A stretch of 47,740 nt of DNA. Origin: an uncultured Phycisphaerales bacterium. Lineage in GTDB: Bacteria; Planctomycetota; Phycisphaerae; Sedimentisphaerales; Anaerobacaceae. The notes beneath the pieces were generated by a model. The model searched no databases. It saw only the letters and a list, made by a program, of their open reading frames with translations, and was not told the DNA's origin. Position 1 is the first letter of the stretch. Every line of letters begins with the position of its first letter. Position numbers and translations under genes: made by a program. This document shows, piece after piece, positions 41,001 to 47,740 of this stretch. Location of the stretch: contig CAIODZ010000023.1 in assembly GCA_903857265.1 (NCBI GenBank), positions 1 to 47,740 on the forward strand, written 5' to 3'.

Positions 41001-41128
41001 TGAGGCATTATACCGGATTTTTATGGTTTGGAGGATAAAGAGTTACGCGGTTTGGCGGTCAGGACGACAAAAACGAGTTGTAAAGATTTTGCCCGGTGGC
41101 GGTCACATTACTTACCAGACCCGAAGGC

Positions 41129-42001
41129 TTAGCTGTAGATGTTGATCAAGCTGACAAAGAAAAGGATAAGCACGGCGAAGCAGGCAATCGGGATAATGTA
41201 AATAAACGACCCAGTGGGCAAGGCAAGAGCAATCGCCGTCGCGGCGGCTGTCGCGGTAATCCCGATTTTGCTCGTTATCGTCGCAATCAGTGACGCGGTG
41301 ACCCCTACTTCCAGAGATGACGCGGTAATAGTAGCGGAAGATGCCGCCTTGGCGGAAGTTGTAACGATACCGAACAGGGCAAGGGCGATGAGTAAGTAGT
41401 ATTTGCCGAAACCCTGCATCGCTAATTGCCTTCGCAGCGAGGTCTTGGCACGGAAAAACATAACCCTCGAACGCAATTCGGAGCAGTTCATTACCGCGCC
41501 GATTTGTGCGTAATCCATGTTCTCAAAGCAGCGAAGAATGAGAATATTACGATATTTCAGCTTTAGCCGCTTCATTGCCATAAAGACCGCGTCGGACAGT
41601 TCTTTTCGCAGAAGCTCAGTCAGGCCGTCGTTAAAGTCGGCGCTGACGCGGTTATGGATATATCGCTGTTCTTCTTCGGACAGCTCAACGGCTTTCCTGC
41701 GCTGAAGGTCCCGGTAGTAATGTTGCACCTTGCCCATCGCCGTCCTGAAGAGCCACCCCCAGAAATGGTCCACGTGTTCGAGCTGGTTTATTGACTGAAT
41801 CATAAATAGTATTGTCTCCTGCAAGATATCCTGCGTGATGGTCTGGTCGAGCGTGAGCCGGTAGATATAGGCATAGAGTCGCTCACTGGCCAGTTCAACA
41901 AGCCGGTTCATACTGTCCTTGTTGCCCAGTTTGGCCTCGTGAATCAGCGCCGGGCTTATATTTTGCAATGTCGTCGCCATACGTCTATATATATTGTCCA
42001 T
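41129..42001 (-). CDS. ECF-type sigma factor with hydrophobic C-terminal tail
   Basis: A 290-residue regulator. Residues about 25-90 are sigma region 2 (DILQETILFMIQSINQLEHV, then HFWGWLFRTAMGKVQHYYRD), and about 130-195 are region 4 (AMKRLKLKYRNILILRCFEN, MDYAQIGAVMNCSELRSRVMFF). A normal ECF factor would end near residue 195. Here about 90 hydrophobic residues follow: a helix KYYLLIALALFGIVTTSAKA, an Ala/Thr/Ile-rich stretch and a final helix IPIACFAVLILFFVSLINIY. So the sigma factor is probably anchored in the membrane, perhaps replacing a separate anti-sigma factor. No anti-sigma gene is adjacent. The ATG at 42001 is the likely start; a second in-frame ATG is at residue 8. Confidence 0.87.
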   Translation of the reverse strand: MDNIYRRMATTLQNISPALIHEAKLGNKDSMNRLVELASERLYAYIYRLTLDQTITQDILQETILFMIQSINQLEHVDHFWGWLFRTAMGKVQHYYRDLQRRKAVELSEEEQRYIHNRVSADFNDGLTELLRKELSDAVFMAMKRLKLKYRNILILRCFENMDYAQIGAVMNCSELRSRVMFFRAKTSLRRQLAMQGFGKYYLLIALALFGIVTTSAKAASSATITASSLEVGVTASLIATITSKIGITATAAATAIALALPTGSFIYIIPIACFAVLILFFVSLINIYS

Positions 42002-42113
42002 CAGGGGCGGATGTTGTTACATATTTTTTACGATTTTTTCGAAAAATTGAGAAATTCCGCAAAATTTCTGTAACACAAAGGGCAATTACCGGACTTATTA
42101 ATATGGAAGATGG

Positions 42114-42317
42114 CCGAGGGGCGTACCCGCAGCATCCAAAGCGGGTGCCCACACCCCGGCCCGCTTCCAGATTTGCAGGTTGTTTCGATGACCGGCGAAT
42201 GAAAAGTGAGAACCCGCTGCGACTCGACGGTTCCCGTCGAGGTCGGAAGGAAGGGTCGGCGTGACTCGAACGATGCGTTATCGGGTGCAGGCACAACCGA
42301 CCCTTCCGTTTTTTAAT
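42114..42317 (+). ncRNA. three-hairpin structured element, possible RNA or dispersed repeat
   Basis: In the 427-base gap before the symporter gene are three hairpins in a row. Hairpin 1 (42114-42159): CCGAGGGG...CCCCGG with inner CCCGC/GCGGG. Hairpin 2 (42220-42245): CGACTCGACGG with CCGTCGAGGTCG and a three-base loop. Hairpin 3 (42249-42307): GGAAGGGTCGG with CCGACCCTTCC, then GTTTTTT. No reading frame in it looks protein-like. It could be a roughly 200-nt RNA with its own terminator, a regulatory leader of the symporter, or a copy of a genome-wide repeat; the GGGTGCCCACACCCC wording looks familiar from other Planctomycetota, but I could not search. The AT-rich stretch 42002-42110 may hold divergent promoters. 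Confidence 0.5.
42249..42317 (+). terminator. terminator upstream of the symporter gene
   Basis: Eleven perfect pairs, GGAAGGGTCGG (42249-42259) and CCGACCCTTCC (42297-42307), then GTTTTTTAAT. No plus-strand protein gene precedes it, so it must end a non-coding transcript or act as an attenuator 110 bases before the symporter start. Confidence 0.75.
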
Positions 42318-42428
42318 ATCCCCCAAAATAACTGCCGGATAATCCCGTCCTTTAGTGGTTGCGTTTTTTGTCGCGGTTACTATAATTATCGCCATTTAGA
42401 ATTGTGCGCATTTTAGGAGACGGAAAAT

Positions 42429-44162
42429 ATGCACGGTATTCAATTGGGTCACATCGATTATGTTCTTCTGTTTATCTATTTTGCCTTTGTGCTGGGAATC
42501 GGCTTTGCGCTGAAGCGATACACCAAAACCAGCACGGATTTCTTCCTCTCAGGCAGGTCGATACCCGCCTGGATTACGGGCCTGGCGTTTATTTCCGCCA
42601 ACCTCGGGGCACAGGAAGTCATCGGAATGGGCGCATCCGGCGCAAAATACGGCATTATGACAAGCCATTTTTACTGGGTGGGCGCTATCCCCGCGATGGT
42701 GTTTGTGGGTGTCTTTATGATGCCTTTCTACTATGGCTCAAAGGCGCGTTCGGTACCCGAATATCTCAAGCTTCGCTTCGATGAGAAGACCCGTGCCTTC
42801 AACGCCGTTTCCTTTGCGATTATGACTGTTTTCTCATCCGGCATCTCGATGCACGTCCTCGCAAAGCTTCTCGAACAAATCCTCGGCTTTAATTATCACC
42901 TCTGCATTGTGGTTTCCGCAGCGATTGTGCTGATTTACATCTTCCTCGGCGGCCTGACCTCCGCAATCTACAACGAGGTCTTGCAGTTTTTCCTCATTGT
43001 CCTTGGTTTTTGCCCTCTTGTGTTCCTGGGCCTCAAAAGCGTCGGCGGCTGGGACGGACTTGTCGCTAAACTTAACACCGTGGCAACCAGTCCAACCAAC
43101 CCCGCGGGCAAGGCGTTCGCTCCCGGCGCATGGACGGAGTCCTGGGCGCACATGAATTCCGCAAGCGCAAACCCGATGGGCGTCGAATGGTTCGGAATGG
43201 TGATGGGGCTGGGCTTTGTTCTTTCATTCGGCTACTGGTGCACGGACTTCCTGGTCGTGCAAAGAGCGATGGCGGCAAATTCGATGTCCGCCGCCCGGCG
43301 CACGCCCTTGATTGCTGCTTTCCCGAAAATGCTCTTCCCGGCGCTTGTGATTCTGCCCGGCATGATTGCCATCGCCCTTCATCAAAACGGTGGCTCCTTC
43401 CTGCCAACAGACGCAGCCGGTAAAGTGGATTACAATATGGCTGTGCCTGCAATGCTCGCCAAATTCCTCCCGCCGGGCCTTCTCGGTATCGGCATCACGG
43501 CCCTTATGGCGTCGTTCATGTCGGGTATGGCAGGCAACGTTACCGCCTTCAATACCGTCTGGACTTATGACCTCTATCAAAGCTATATCAAGCCCGGACA
43601 ATCCGACCGGCATTATCTCCGTATGGGCCACATCATCACGGTCGTCGGTATCCTGTTAAGTATCGCCTGTGCTTACGTCGCGAGCGCCTTCAATAACATT
43701 ATGGATATGCTCCAGCTTGTCTTCGGCTTCGTCAACGCCCCGCTGTTCGCGACGTTCCTTCTCGGAATGTTCTGGCGCAGGGCTACGGGCCACGGCGCAT
43801 TCTTCGGCCTGCTTTCAGGCACACTCGCCGCCGCCCTTCACCACGGCTTGACTCTGCCCGTTGGCGCGACTATGGGAATCAAGGGCGGCTGGCTCTGCGC
43901 CGGTCACGTCCTGCATACCTACCCCGTCGATATGGCACAGAATTTCTGGGCCGCCATTTACGCCTGGAGCACCTGCTTTATCGTAACAATAGTCGTTTCG
44001 CTGATAACGTCAAAAAACAAAACTGACGACGAATTGCGCGGCCTGGTTTATTCGCTTACGCCGCGCATCAAAGAACATGGATTGGTTTGGTATAAGCAGC
44101 CGGCAGTCCTTGGCATTATTGTGCTGATAGCGGCAATAGCCCTCAATATTATCTTTTGGTAA
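42429..44162 (+). CDS. sodium:solute symporter family protein
   Basis: Inner-membrane Na+-coupled transporter of the SSS family, 577 residues, about 14 helices. Family features: YTKTSTDFFLSGRSIPAWI (about 31-49), ISANLGAQEVIGMGASGAKYG (about 55-75, the sodium-site helix with the GAQ motif; cited in part), RSVPEYLKLRFDEKTRAFNA and the QRAMAANSMSAARR loop (about 281-294). The GAQExIGxxGxAxxxG pattern resembles sugar transporters such as SglT, so a sugar is the first guess for substrate, but this is not proven. AGGAGA precedes the ATG. A small membrane-protein gene follows within 12 bases, and a terminator closes the pair. The upstream structured element may regulate it. Confidence 0.93.
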   Translation: MHGIQLGHIDYVLLFIYFAFVLGIGFALKRYTKTSTDFFLSGRSIPAWITGLAFISANLGAQEVIGMGASGAKYGIMTSHFYWVGAIPAMVFVGVFMMPFYYGSKARSVPEYLKLRFDEKTRAFNAVSFAIMTVFSSGISMHVLAKLLEQILGFNYHLCIVVSAAIVLIYIFLGGLTSAIYNEVLQFFLIVLGFCPLVFLGLKSVGGWDGLVAKLNTVATSPTNPAGKAFAPGAWTESWAHMNSASANPMGVEWFGMVMGLGFVLSFGYWCTDFLVVQRAMAANSMSAARRTPLIAAFPKMLFPALVILPGMIAIALHQNGGSFLPTDAAGKVDYNMAVPAMLAKFLPPGLLGIGITALMASFMSGMAGNVTAFNTVWTYDLYQSYIKPGQSDRHYLRMGHIITVVGILLSIACAYVASAFNNIMDMLQLVFGFVNAPLFATFLLGMFWRRATGHGAFFGLLSGTLAAALHHGLTLPVGATMGIKGGWLCAGHVLHTYPVDMAQNFWAAIYAWSTCFIVTIVVSLITSKNKTDDELRGLVYSLTPRIKEHGLVWYKQPAVLGIIVLIAAIALNIIFW

Positions 44163-44173
44163 TGGAGAAAAAT

Positions 44174-44389
44174 ATGAGCGATGGAATGAAACTTGACGTT
44201 CGACTTCCGATAGGCGGGATGTTTGCCTTAATCGGTGCGATAATCACTGTTTACGGTTTGTTTTCCGACCCGGCTATTTATGAACGCTCGCTTGGTATCA
44301 ACGTAAACTTTTGGTGGGGGCTTGTGCTGTTCGCCTTCGGTGCGTTTATGCTGATAATGGCATGGCGCGGAGCCAAAAAACGCCCGTAA
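44174..44389 (+). CDS. small two-helix membrane protein paired with the symporter
   Basis: A 71-residue protein with two hydrophobic helices (about 9-30 LPIGGMFALIGAIITVYGLF and 43-64 FWWGLVLFAFGAFMLIMAW) and a basic C-terminus (RGAKKRP). I place the start at 44174, which has GGAG seven bases upstream; ATGs at 44162 and 44156 overlap the symporter stop. The gene begins 12 bases after the symporter and is followed by a strong terminator, so the two are one transcript. It may be a small accessory subunit of the transporter. No named family recognised. Confidence 0.75.
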   Translation: MSDGMKLDVRLPIGGMFALIGAIITVYGLFSDPAIYERSLGINVNFWWGLVLFAFGAFMLIMAWRGAKKRP

Positions 44390-44425
44390 CGGCTCTCGTT
44401 AAGAGAAGATAATCAATAACAATCG

Positions 44426-44458
44426 GCCGGTTTGCGATTGCAAGCCGGCTGTTTTTTT
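44426..44458 (+). terminator. terminator of the symporter operon
   Basis: Ten-pair stem GCCGGTTTGC (44426-44435), loop GATT, GCAAGCCGGC (44440-44449), one G-U pair, followed by TGTTTTTTT. Textbook form, 37 bases after the small membrane-protein gene. Confidence 0.92.
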
Positions 44459-44493
44459 AATACCCTCTTGATATTACTTAAGGATTATCGATT

Positions 44494-45573
44494 ATGACCG
44501 AAGGACAACCAGTTCAACAAGCTCAACCGCCCGCCCCGGCAACACCGGCAGCCCAACCGAGCCATAACCTCAAAGGGCCTTTCGAGGCGACCGTATTATT
44601 CAATAAGCCCCTGCGCAAATGTTTCTGCCGAATGGGGCTTCAATTTACCGGTGCAGGCGCCGAGGCCTTCGCCAAAACAAGGCCCGGCCAGTTCGCCCAG
44701 TTTGACCTCTCCCATATATCGTTGCCCGCGCCGGAAACAATACCGGATTGCCTCAAAGACGACGCGGCAAGACAGATACTTTTGCGCAGGCCCTTCAGCT
44801 TCGCCCGCGTCGCCAAAGAAGCGGTTCCGCCTGCTCACCCCGGTGCAGGCCCGACGGCTCAACCCAAACCGGTTTCTTCCGGTGTTGGCAAAATAATCGT
44901 CGAGGTCGTTTATTGCGTCCTTGGCCCCGCGACGCTGCGTATGACCACGCTCGTTAAGGGTAATTCAATCAATATCATCGGGCCTTTGGGTAATGGCTTC
45001 ACGGTTCCCGCTGGCAAAAAACGTGCTCTATTGGTCGCGGGCGGTATGGGTTCGCCTCCGCTCGAACACCTGGCGCAGGTCCTCACCGCCGAACACCCGA
45101 CTATGGACGCGATTGCATTCGCCGGCGCAAAGACAAAAGAGGATTTGCCTTTTGAAAAACCGCTCGATAATCTTTCGCGGGAGATTGGTTTCTGGCTCGG
45201 CGAATTCGCCAGGTACAGCATCAGCTCATTCGTCGCCACCGACGACGGCTCCGCCGGCTTCAAGGGCCTTGTCAGCAATTGCCTCATCGACTGGCTTTCA
45301 CAGAACAGCATCAGTTTCAATCCCGCTGAGGCGATTATCTACGCCTGCGGCCCCCGCTCGATGCTTGCAACTATTGCCAAGCTCGCCCGCGAAAAGAAAA
45401 TCGACTGCCAAGTCAGTATGGAAGAGATAATGGCTTGCGGCATAGGCCTTTGCCAATCCTGCGCCGTCAAATGTGTAGCCCCTGGCGGAATCCCCGTAGG
45501 GGACAAAGGCGAGACGTACAAACTCTGCTGCAAAGACGGCCCCGTCTTCGACGCTAAAGAAATCGTTTTTTAG
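44494..45573 (+). CDS. pyrK: PyrK-like electron transfer flavoprotein (dihydroorotate dehydrogenase subunit)
   Basis: Ferredoxin-reductase-fold protein of 359 residues that, in the PyrK family, carries electrons from dihydroorotate dehydrogenase B to NAD+ through FAD and a [2Fe-2S] cluster. Seen: an FAD-binding barrel (about 28-150, with RRPFSFARV), an NAD domain starting ALLVAGGMGSPPLEHLAQ (about 178), and the cluster loop MACGIGLCQSCAVKC with Cys315, 320 and 323, plus the fourth cysteine in YKLCCKDGPVF. The ending DAKEIVF matches PyrK. It is about 100 residues longer than usual, from a Pro/Gln-rich N-terminus (1-27) and a Pro-rich insert (about 108-130). No pyrD is adjacent. Its last 69 bases are repeated at 46775. 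Confidence 0.85.
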   Translation: MTEGQPVQQAQPPAPATPAAQPSHNLKGPFEATVLFNKPLRKCFCRMGLQFTGAGAEAFAKTRPGQFAQFDLSHISLPAPETIPDCLKDDAARQILLRRPFSFARVAKEAVPPAHPGAGPTAQPKPVSSGVGKIIVEVVYCVLGPATLRMTTLVKGNSINIIGPLGNGFTVPAGKKRALLVAGGMGSPPLEHLAQVLTAEHPTMDAIAFAGAKTKEDLPFEKPLDNLSREIGFWLGEFARYSISSFVATDDGSAGFKGLVSNCLIDWLSQNSISFNPAEAIIYACGPRSMLATIAKLAREKKIDCQVSMEEIMACGIGLCQSCAVKCVAPGGIPVGDKGETYKLCCKDGPVFDAKEIVF

Positions 45574-45576
45574 ACA
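45508..45576 (+). repeat. pyrK 3' end, left copy of a direct repeat
   Basis: The last 21 sense codons plus stop and ACA. It matches 46775-46843 with five differences in 69 bases, all silent third positions. Together the copies bracket a 1.2-kb cassette. Confidence 0.88.
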
Positions 45577-45579
45577 CCT

Positions 45580-46116
45580 ATGACTAAGGTATCCAGAAAA
45601 CATCCAATTTTCACAATTGGACACAGTAATAAAAATACTGAAGATATCATATTCTGGCTCAAGCAAAACAGCATCGCGATTTTGGTGGATGTACGAAGCG
45701 TTCCGTATAGTCGATATGTGCCGCAGGCAAATCGTGAAGCAATCCAGCTCGCATCAACTGATGCAGATATCAAGTACGTATTTATGGGAGATAAGCTTGG
45801 AGGACGTCCCGCAGGCATCGAGACCAAAGACAACTTAGGAAACTACGATTATTCCAAGCTCGCTTCTACAGATAATTTCCGCGAAGGGTTGAAATATTTA
45901 TTGAAGGGCACAGAAGAAAACACTTTGTGTATTCTTTGCAGTGAGGAAGACCCGGCTAAATGCCACAGGGGCCTGTTGATTTCACGCGAGTTGGCAAAAC
46001 TGGGAATTGAAGTCCGGCATATCCGGCACGATGGAAGTATTGAGTCCCAGGAACATTTTGAAAGCAGAATTCCGCCCGTGCAGCTAAATTTGTTCTCGGA
46101 TAAATCATCGAAATGA
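45580..46116 (+). CDS. DUF488 domain protein
   Basis: A 178-residue cytoplasmic protein of the DUF488 family, unknown function. Typical opening IFTIGHSNKNTEDIIFWLKQ (about 10-29), then LVDVRSVPYSRYVPQANRE (about 35-53), YVFMGDKLGGRP (about 67-78) and the conserved CILCSEEDPAKCHRGLLI (about 118-135), whose CxxCxxxxxxCHR cysteines and histidine may bind a metal or form a thiol site. It begins six bases after the pyrK stop, without its own clear ribosome site. Codon choice is less GC-rich than in pyrK. It lies inside the segment bounded by the two pyrK 3'-end copies, so it is probably a later arrival. Confidence 0.88.
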   Translation: MTKVSRKHPIFTIGHSNKNTEDIIFWLKQNSIAILVDVRSVPYSRYVPQANREAIQLASTDADIKYVFMGDKLGGRPAGIETKDNLGNYDYSKLASTDNFREGLKYLLKGTEENTLCILCSEEDPAKCHRGLLISRELAKLGIEVRHIRHDGSIESQEHFESRIPPVQLNLFSDKSSK

Positions 46117-46422
46117 TTACCATCGACTTGAATGGGATATTTTCCTGCCTGCGGGTCTTCGATGCCCTTGAGGTTTTGTTCTGTCGCCGATACCCATAAC
46201 CAGCGACCTGACGTTGATATCCTCGTCAATATCTTCCCAATGCAAGCCTGTGCCGCCTCCGCTGATGATATAGTTCTTGCGCTGTTGGGCTGTCGCGTGC
46301 AGTAACCTCGGAAAATAAGCTAATGGCACACCGAGTTTTCTGCCGTCAGCCAGTTCAACCCATATACTGCCGGAATCGAAGGAAACGCTGGTTGCTTTAG
46401 CTTCAATCGCCGAAGTATTCAT
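46117..46422 (-). CDS. DUF2442 domain protein (partner of DUF4160)
   Basis: A 101-residue protein of the DUF2442 family. I place the start at the ATG 46422-46420, since the family pattern starts MNTSAIEAKATSVSFDSG; a longer start 36 bases upstream is possible. Core: WVELADGRKLGVPLAYFPRL and GTGLHWEDIDEDINVRSLVMG. DUF2442 proteins usually follow DUF4160 genes, and the pair has been proposed as a toxin-antitoxin-like module, DUF2442 being the candidate antitoxin. The C-terminal 20 or so residues (RRPAGRKISHSSRW) run past the usual end and adjoin the DUF488 stop with no gap, so the native 3' end may have been cut and replaced at a junction. Confidence 0.82.
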   Translation of the reverse strand: MNTSAIEAKATSVSFDSGSIWVELADGRKLGVPLAYFPRLLHATAQQRKNYIISGGGTGLHWEDIDEDINVRSLVMGIGDRTKPQGHRRPAGRKISHSSRW

Positions 46423-46648
46423 GCCACGCCCTTTTGATAATCTTTGCATTGTTCTCAATCACCTTTTGTAGCTTGTTAAGCTCCTGCGGACTCATTCCGT
46501 ATGACTCTGCAAGGCCGACAACGGGTTCTAACCAGAACTTGGCTACATTCCTTTCTTTTATTACGTGCACGTGCATCGGCTCGGAAGGTTCGCCTTCGTT
46601 GGAATAAAAGAAAAACCTGTAACCTTTCCATCTAAATATCGTCGGCAT
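46403..46648 (-). CDS. DUF4160 domain protein (possible toxin)
   Basis: An 81-residue protein with the DUF4160 pattern: start MPTIFRWKGYRFFFYSNEGEP, the conserved HVHV in PMHVHVIKERNVAKFWLEP (cited in part: PMHVHVIKERNVAKF) and a C-terminal helix ELNKLQKVIENNAKIIKRAW. Length and sequence are typical, so it looks intact. It overlaps the start of the DUF2442 gene by 20 bases, giving translational coupling. Pairs of this kind behave as mobile accessory cassettes and are suspected toxin-antitoxin modules; activity is unproven. It is inside the pyrK-repeat-bounded segment. Confidence 0.85.
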   Translation of the reverse strand: MPTIFRWKGYRFFFYSNEGEPSEPMHVHVIKERNVAKFWLEPVVGLAESYGMSPQELNKLQKVIENNAKIIKRAWHEYFGD

Positions 46649-46774
46649 TTTTAGCGTCCATCCTTGCCTGATTTATATTATACACGTTGCTTGTCTTTGC
46701 TTCAAACGCCATTTTGATGCTAATACTAATAAAACCACCCTTCCGCTCTCCGTCATTGCGAGGCCGATGGCCCC

Positions 46775-46843
46775 GGCGAAACATACAAACTTTGCTGTAA
46801 AGACGGCCCCGTCTTCGACGCTAAAGAAATCGTCTTTTAGACA
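46775..46843 (+). repeat. pyrK 3' end, right copy (gene fragment)
   Basis: Encodes GETYKLCCKDGPVFDAKEIVF and stop, the same residues as the real pyrK end, with five silent changes. Sequence to its left is unrelated to pyrK and includes CGTCATTGCGAGG (46751-46763), a phrase I recall from dispersed repeats in many bacteria. The rest of the 46649-46910 gap shows nothing else. Confidence 0.88.
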
Positions 46844-46910
46844 TTCAGCGTATCGCCGATAATATTAAGAAGGCAAACAATTTGCCTTTCGGCTGCTGAC
46901 TTCTGATATT

Positions 46911-47675
46911 ATGCTGTGTGAAATGAAACGCGAATACTGGAATAATATGTCGTGTCGCTACGAAGACGAAATTTTCAGCGTGCTGCATTACGACCGAAAA
47001 CAACTGGTCTTGCACCAGATTCGCAAATTAGGGTCCCCGGGAAAAATCGCGGGCGATTACGGTTGTGGAATAGGACACTTTCTCCCGTATCTTTCTGCGA
47101 GTTTCCAAAAGGTGTTCGCCATAGACATCTCACGCGACTTAATCGCCAGGGCCAAAAAGAAATGCTCGCACCTGACAAACGTCTCGTATATTACGGCCGA
47201 CCTCGCCGCCGACGGCCTTCGGCTCGCAAATGCCCATTTTATCCTCAGCGTAAACACGCTCATTATGCCGTCGCTGGCCGCCCGGCTGCGCATTCTCGAC
47301 GTTATGGCCGGCCACATCCTTAAAAATGGGCACCTTCTACTCGTTGTCCCCTCGCTGGAGTCGGCCATGCTGACCGATTTTTGCCTCATCCAGGCGAATC
47401 TGCGTAACGGCTTCAGTCCCGCATCTGCTGTCCGTGCCGGCTTTGAAAAAAACGGCCGCTATCGTCTGCGCCAGGGTATTGTCCCCATCGATAATGTCCC
47501 TACCAAGCACTACCTCAAAGAGGAGCTTGTCGCGCTGCTGGAGCGAAGGGACCTGCGCGTTATTAAAATCAGTAAAATCGAGTACCCGTGGAATACCGAG
47601 TTCGATTCTCCTTCCCGCTGGATGAAAGACCCCTTTCCTTGGGACTGGCTTGTCGTCGCCCGGAAAATAAAATAA
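46911..47675 (+). CDS. class I SAM-dependent methyltransferase
   Basis: A 254-residue (or 250 from the ATG at 46923) cytosolic methyltransferase of the Rossmann class. Motif I is AGDYGCGIGHFLPYL (about 47-61), the acidic end of strand two is in VFAIDISRDLI (about 69-79), and motif II/III regions are VSYITADLA and HFILSVNTLIMPS. The C-terminal half (EFDSPSRWMKDPFPWDWLVVARK) is aromatic-rich and probably binds the substrate. Small molecules, rather than nucleic acids, are the usual targets of this group, but none can be named. The ribosome site is weak. It lies just outside the pyrK-bounded cassette and was probably the original neighbour of pyrK. Confidence 0.85.
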   Translation: MLCEMKREYWNNMSCRYEDEIFSVLHYDRKQLVLHQIRKLGSPGKIAGDYGCGIGHFLPYLSASFQKVFAIDISRDLIARAKKKCSHLTNVSYITADLAADGLRLANAHFILSVNTLIMPSLAARLRILDVMAGHILKNGHLLLVVPSLESAMLTDFCLIQANLRNGFSPASAVRAGFEKNGRYRLRQGIVPIDNVPTKHYLKEELVALLERRDLRVIKISKIEYPWNTEFDSPSRWMKDPFPWDWLVVARKIK

Positions 47676-47740
47676 CGGCGGACAAACATTGCAGTTTTCT
47701 TAATTCAAAACTTAACACCCAACACTCAAAACTATTTTCA

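Noticed and set aside
42215..42275. Possible SRP (4.5S) RNA, from GAGGTCGGAAGGAAGG
   Set aside because: The GGAAGGA loop resembles SRP helix 8, but the conserved AGCAG on the 3' side and CAGG on the 5' side are missing.
42249..42307. Possible minus-strand tRNA, from GTTCGAGTC and paired 7-base ends
   Set aside because: Only 59 bases long, and the bases beside the loop do not form a T stem; no anticodon arm could be drawn.
41968..42395. Protein-coding frames of 88-136 codons on both strands of the structured gap
   Set aside because: They span hairpins, lack ribosome sites and show unnatural composition. The structure explains the region better as RNA or a repeat.
45577..46774. Transposon or insertion sequence between the pyrK 3'-end copies
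   Set aside because: No transposase, no terminal inverted repeats and no short target duplication were found; the 69-base repeat is too long for an ordinary IS target site.

Overview
The window looks like a chromosomal segment of a Planctomycetota bacterium of the class Phycisphaerae (Sedimentisphaerales-like). This is inferred from secreted proteins that end in dockerin-like modules, a PEP-CTERM anchor protein, pseudopilins with an H-x9-DG signature, a pair of TMTC-like membrane proteins with TPR repeats, and a sigma factor with a membrane tail. No rRNA, tRNA, CRISPR array, transposase or integrase was found. Gene density is high and base composition is roughly balanced.

Layout. Positions 1-12.6 kb are almost entirely minus-strand housekeeping genes: leuC (cut by the window edge), leuA preceded by a candidate leaderless leucine leader peptide, tspO, mdh, a small membrane protein, an unusual RNase H2-like protein, a LexA/CI-type repressor with a candidate operator, a DUF362 ferredoxin-like protein, a coiled-coil membrane protein, a fumarylacetoacetase-family enzyme, and a lipoprotein operon (COG3014, YcfL-like, LpoB-like) closed by a long terminator.

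Positions 12.7-30.4 kb are plus-strand and largely concern the cell surface. They hold a 1548-residue subtilisin-like protease with four nearly identical 75-residue repeats and a dockerin, then a 1321-residue protein (alpha/alpha toroid, DUF11, beta-helix, dockerin). Next comes a clear cobalamin riboswitch and terminator leading into three genes for exported proteins (PEP-CTERM protein, dockerin-bearing surface protein, pseudopilin). Then come DUF1638, a metallophosphoesterase and two TMTC-like paralogues separated by the remnant of a second DUF1638 gene. The riboswitch cassette is the best candidate for an undescribed system: a B12-regulated set of surface proteins with no membrane transporter in sight.

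Positions 30.4-42 kb carry mntP, a 6-phosphogluconolactonase gene, a four-gene drug-efflux operon (TetR, TolC-like, EmrA-like, EmrB-like; every junction a 4-base overlap) with a palindromic operator, a second pseudopilin, a trans-sulfuration enzyme, an ABC-F ATPase and an ECF sigma factor with a hydrophobic C-terminal tail. A fragment of a second copy of that tail lies beyond the ABC-F gene.

Positions 42-47.7 kb begin with a strongly structured intergenic element ending in a terminator, followed by a sodium:solute symporter with a small membrane partner and a PyrK-like electron-transfer protein. A 1.2-kb cassette (DUF488, DUF2442, DUF4160) is bracketed by two 93%-identical copies of the pyrK 3' end, which suggests an insertion at that site. 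A SAM methyltransferase gene closes the window.

All family names are from reading motifs by eye. No database search was run.
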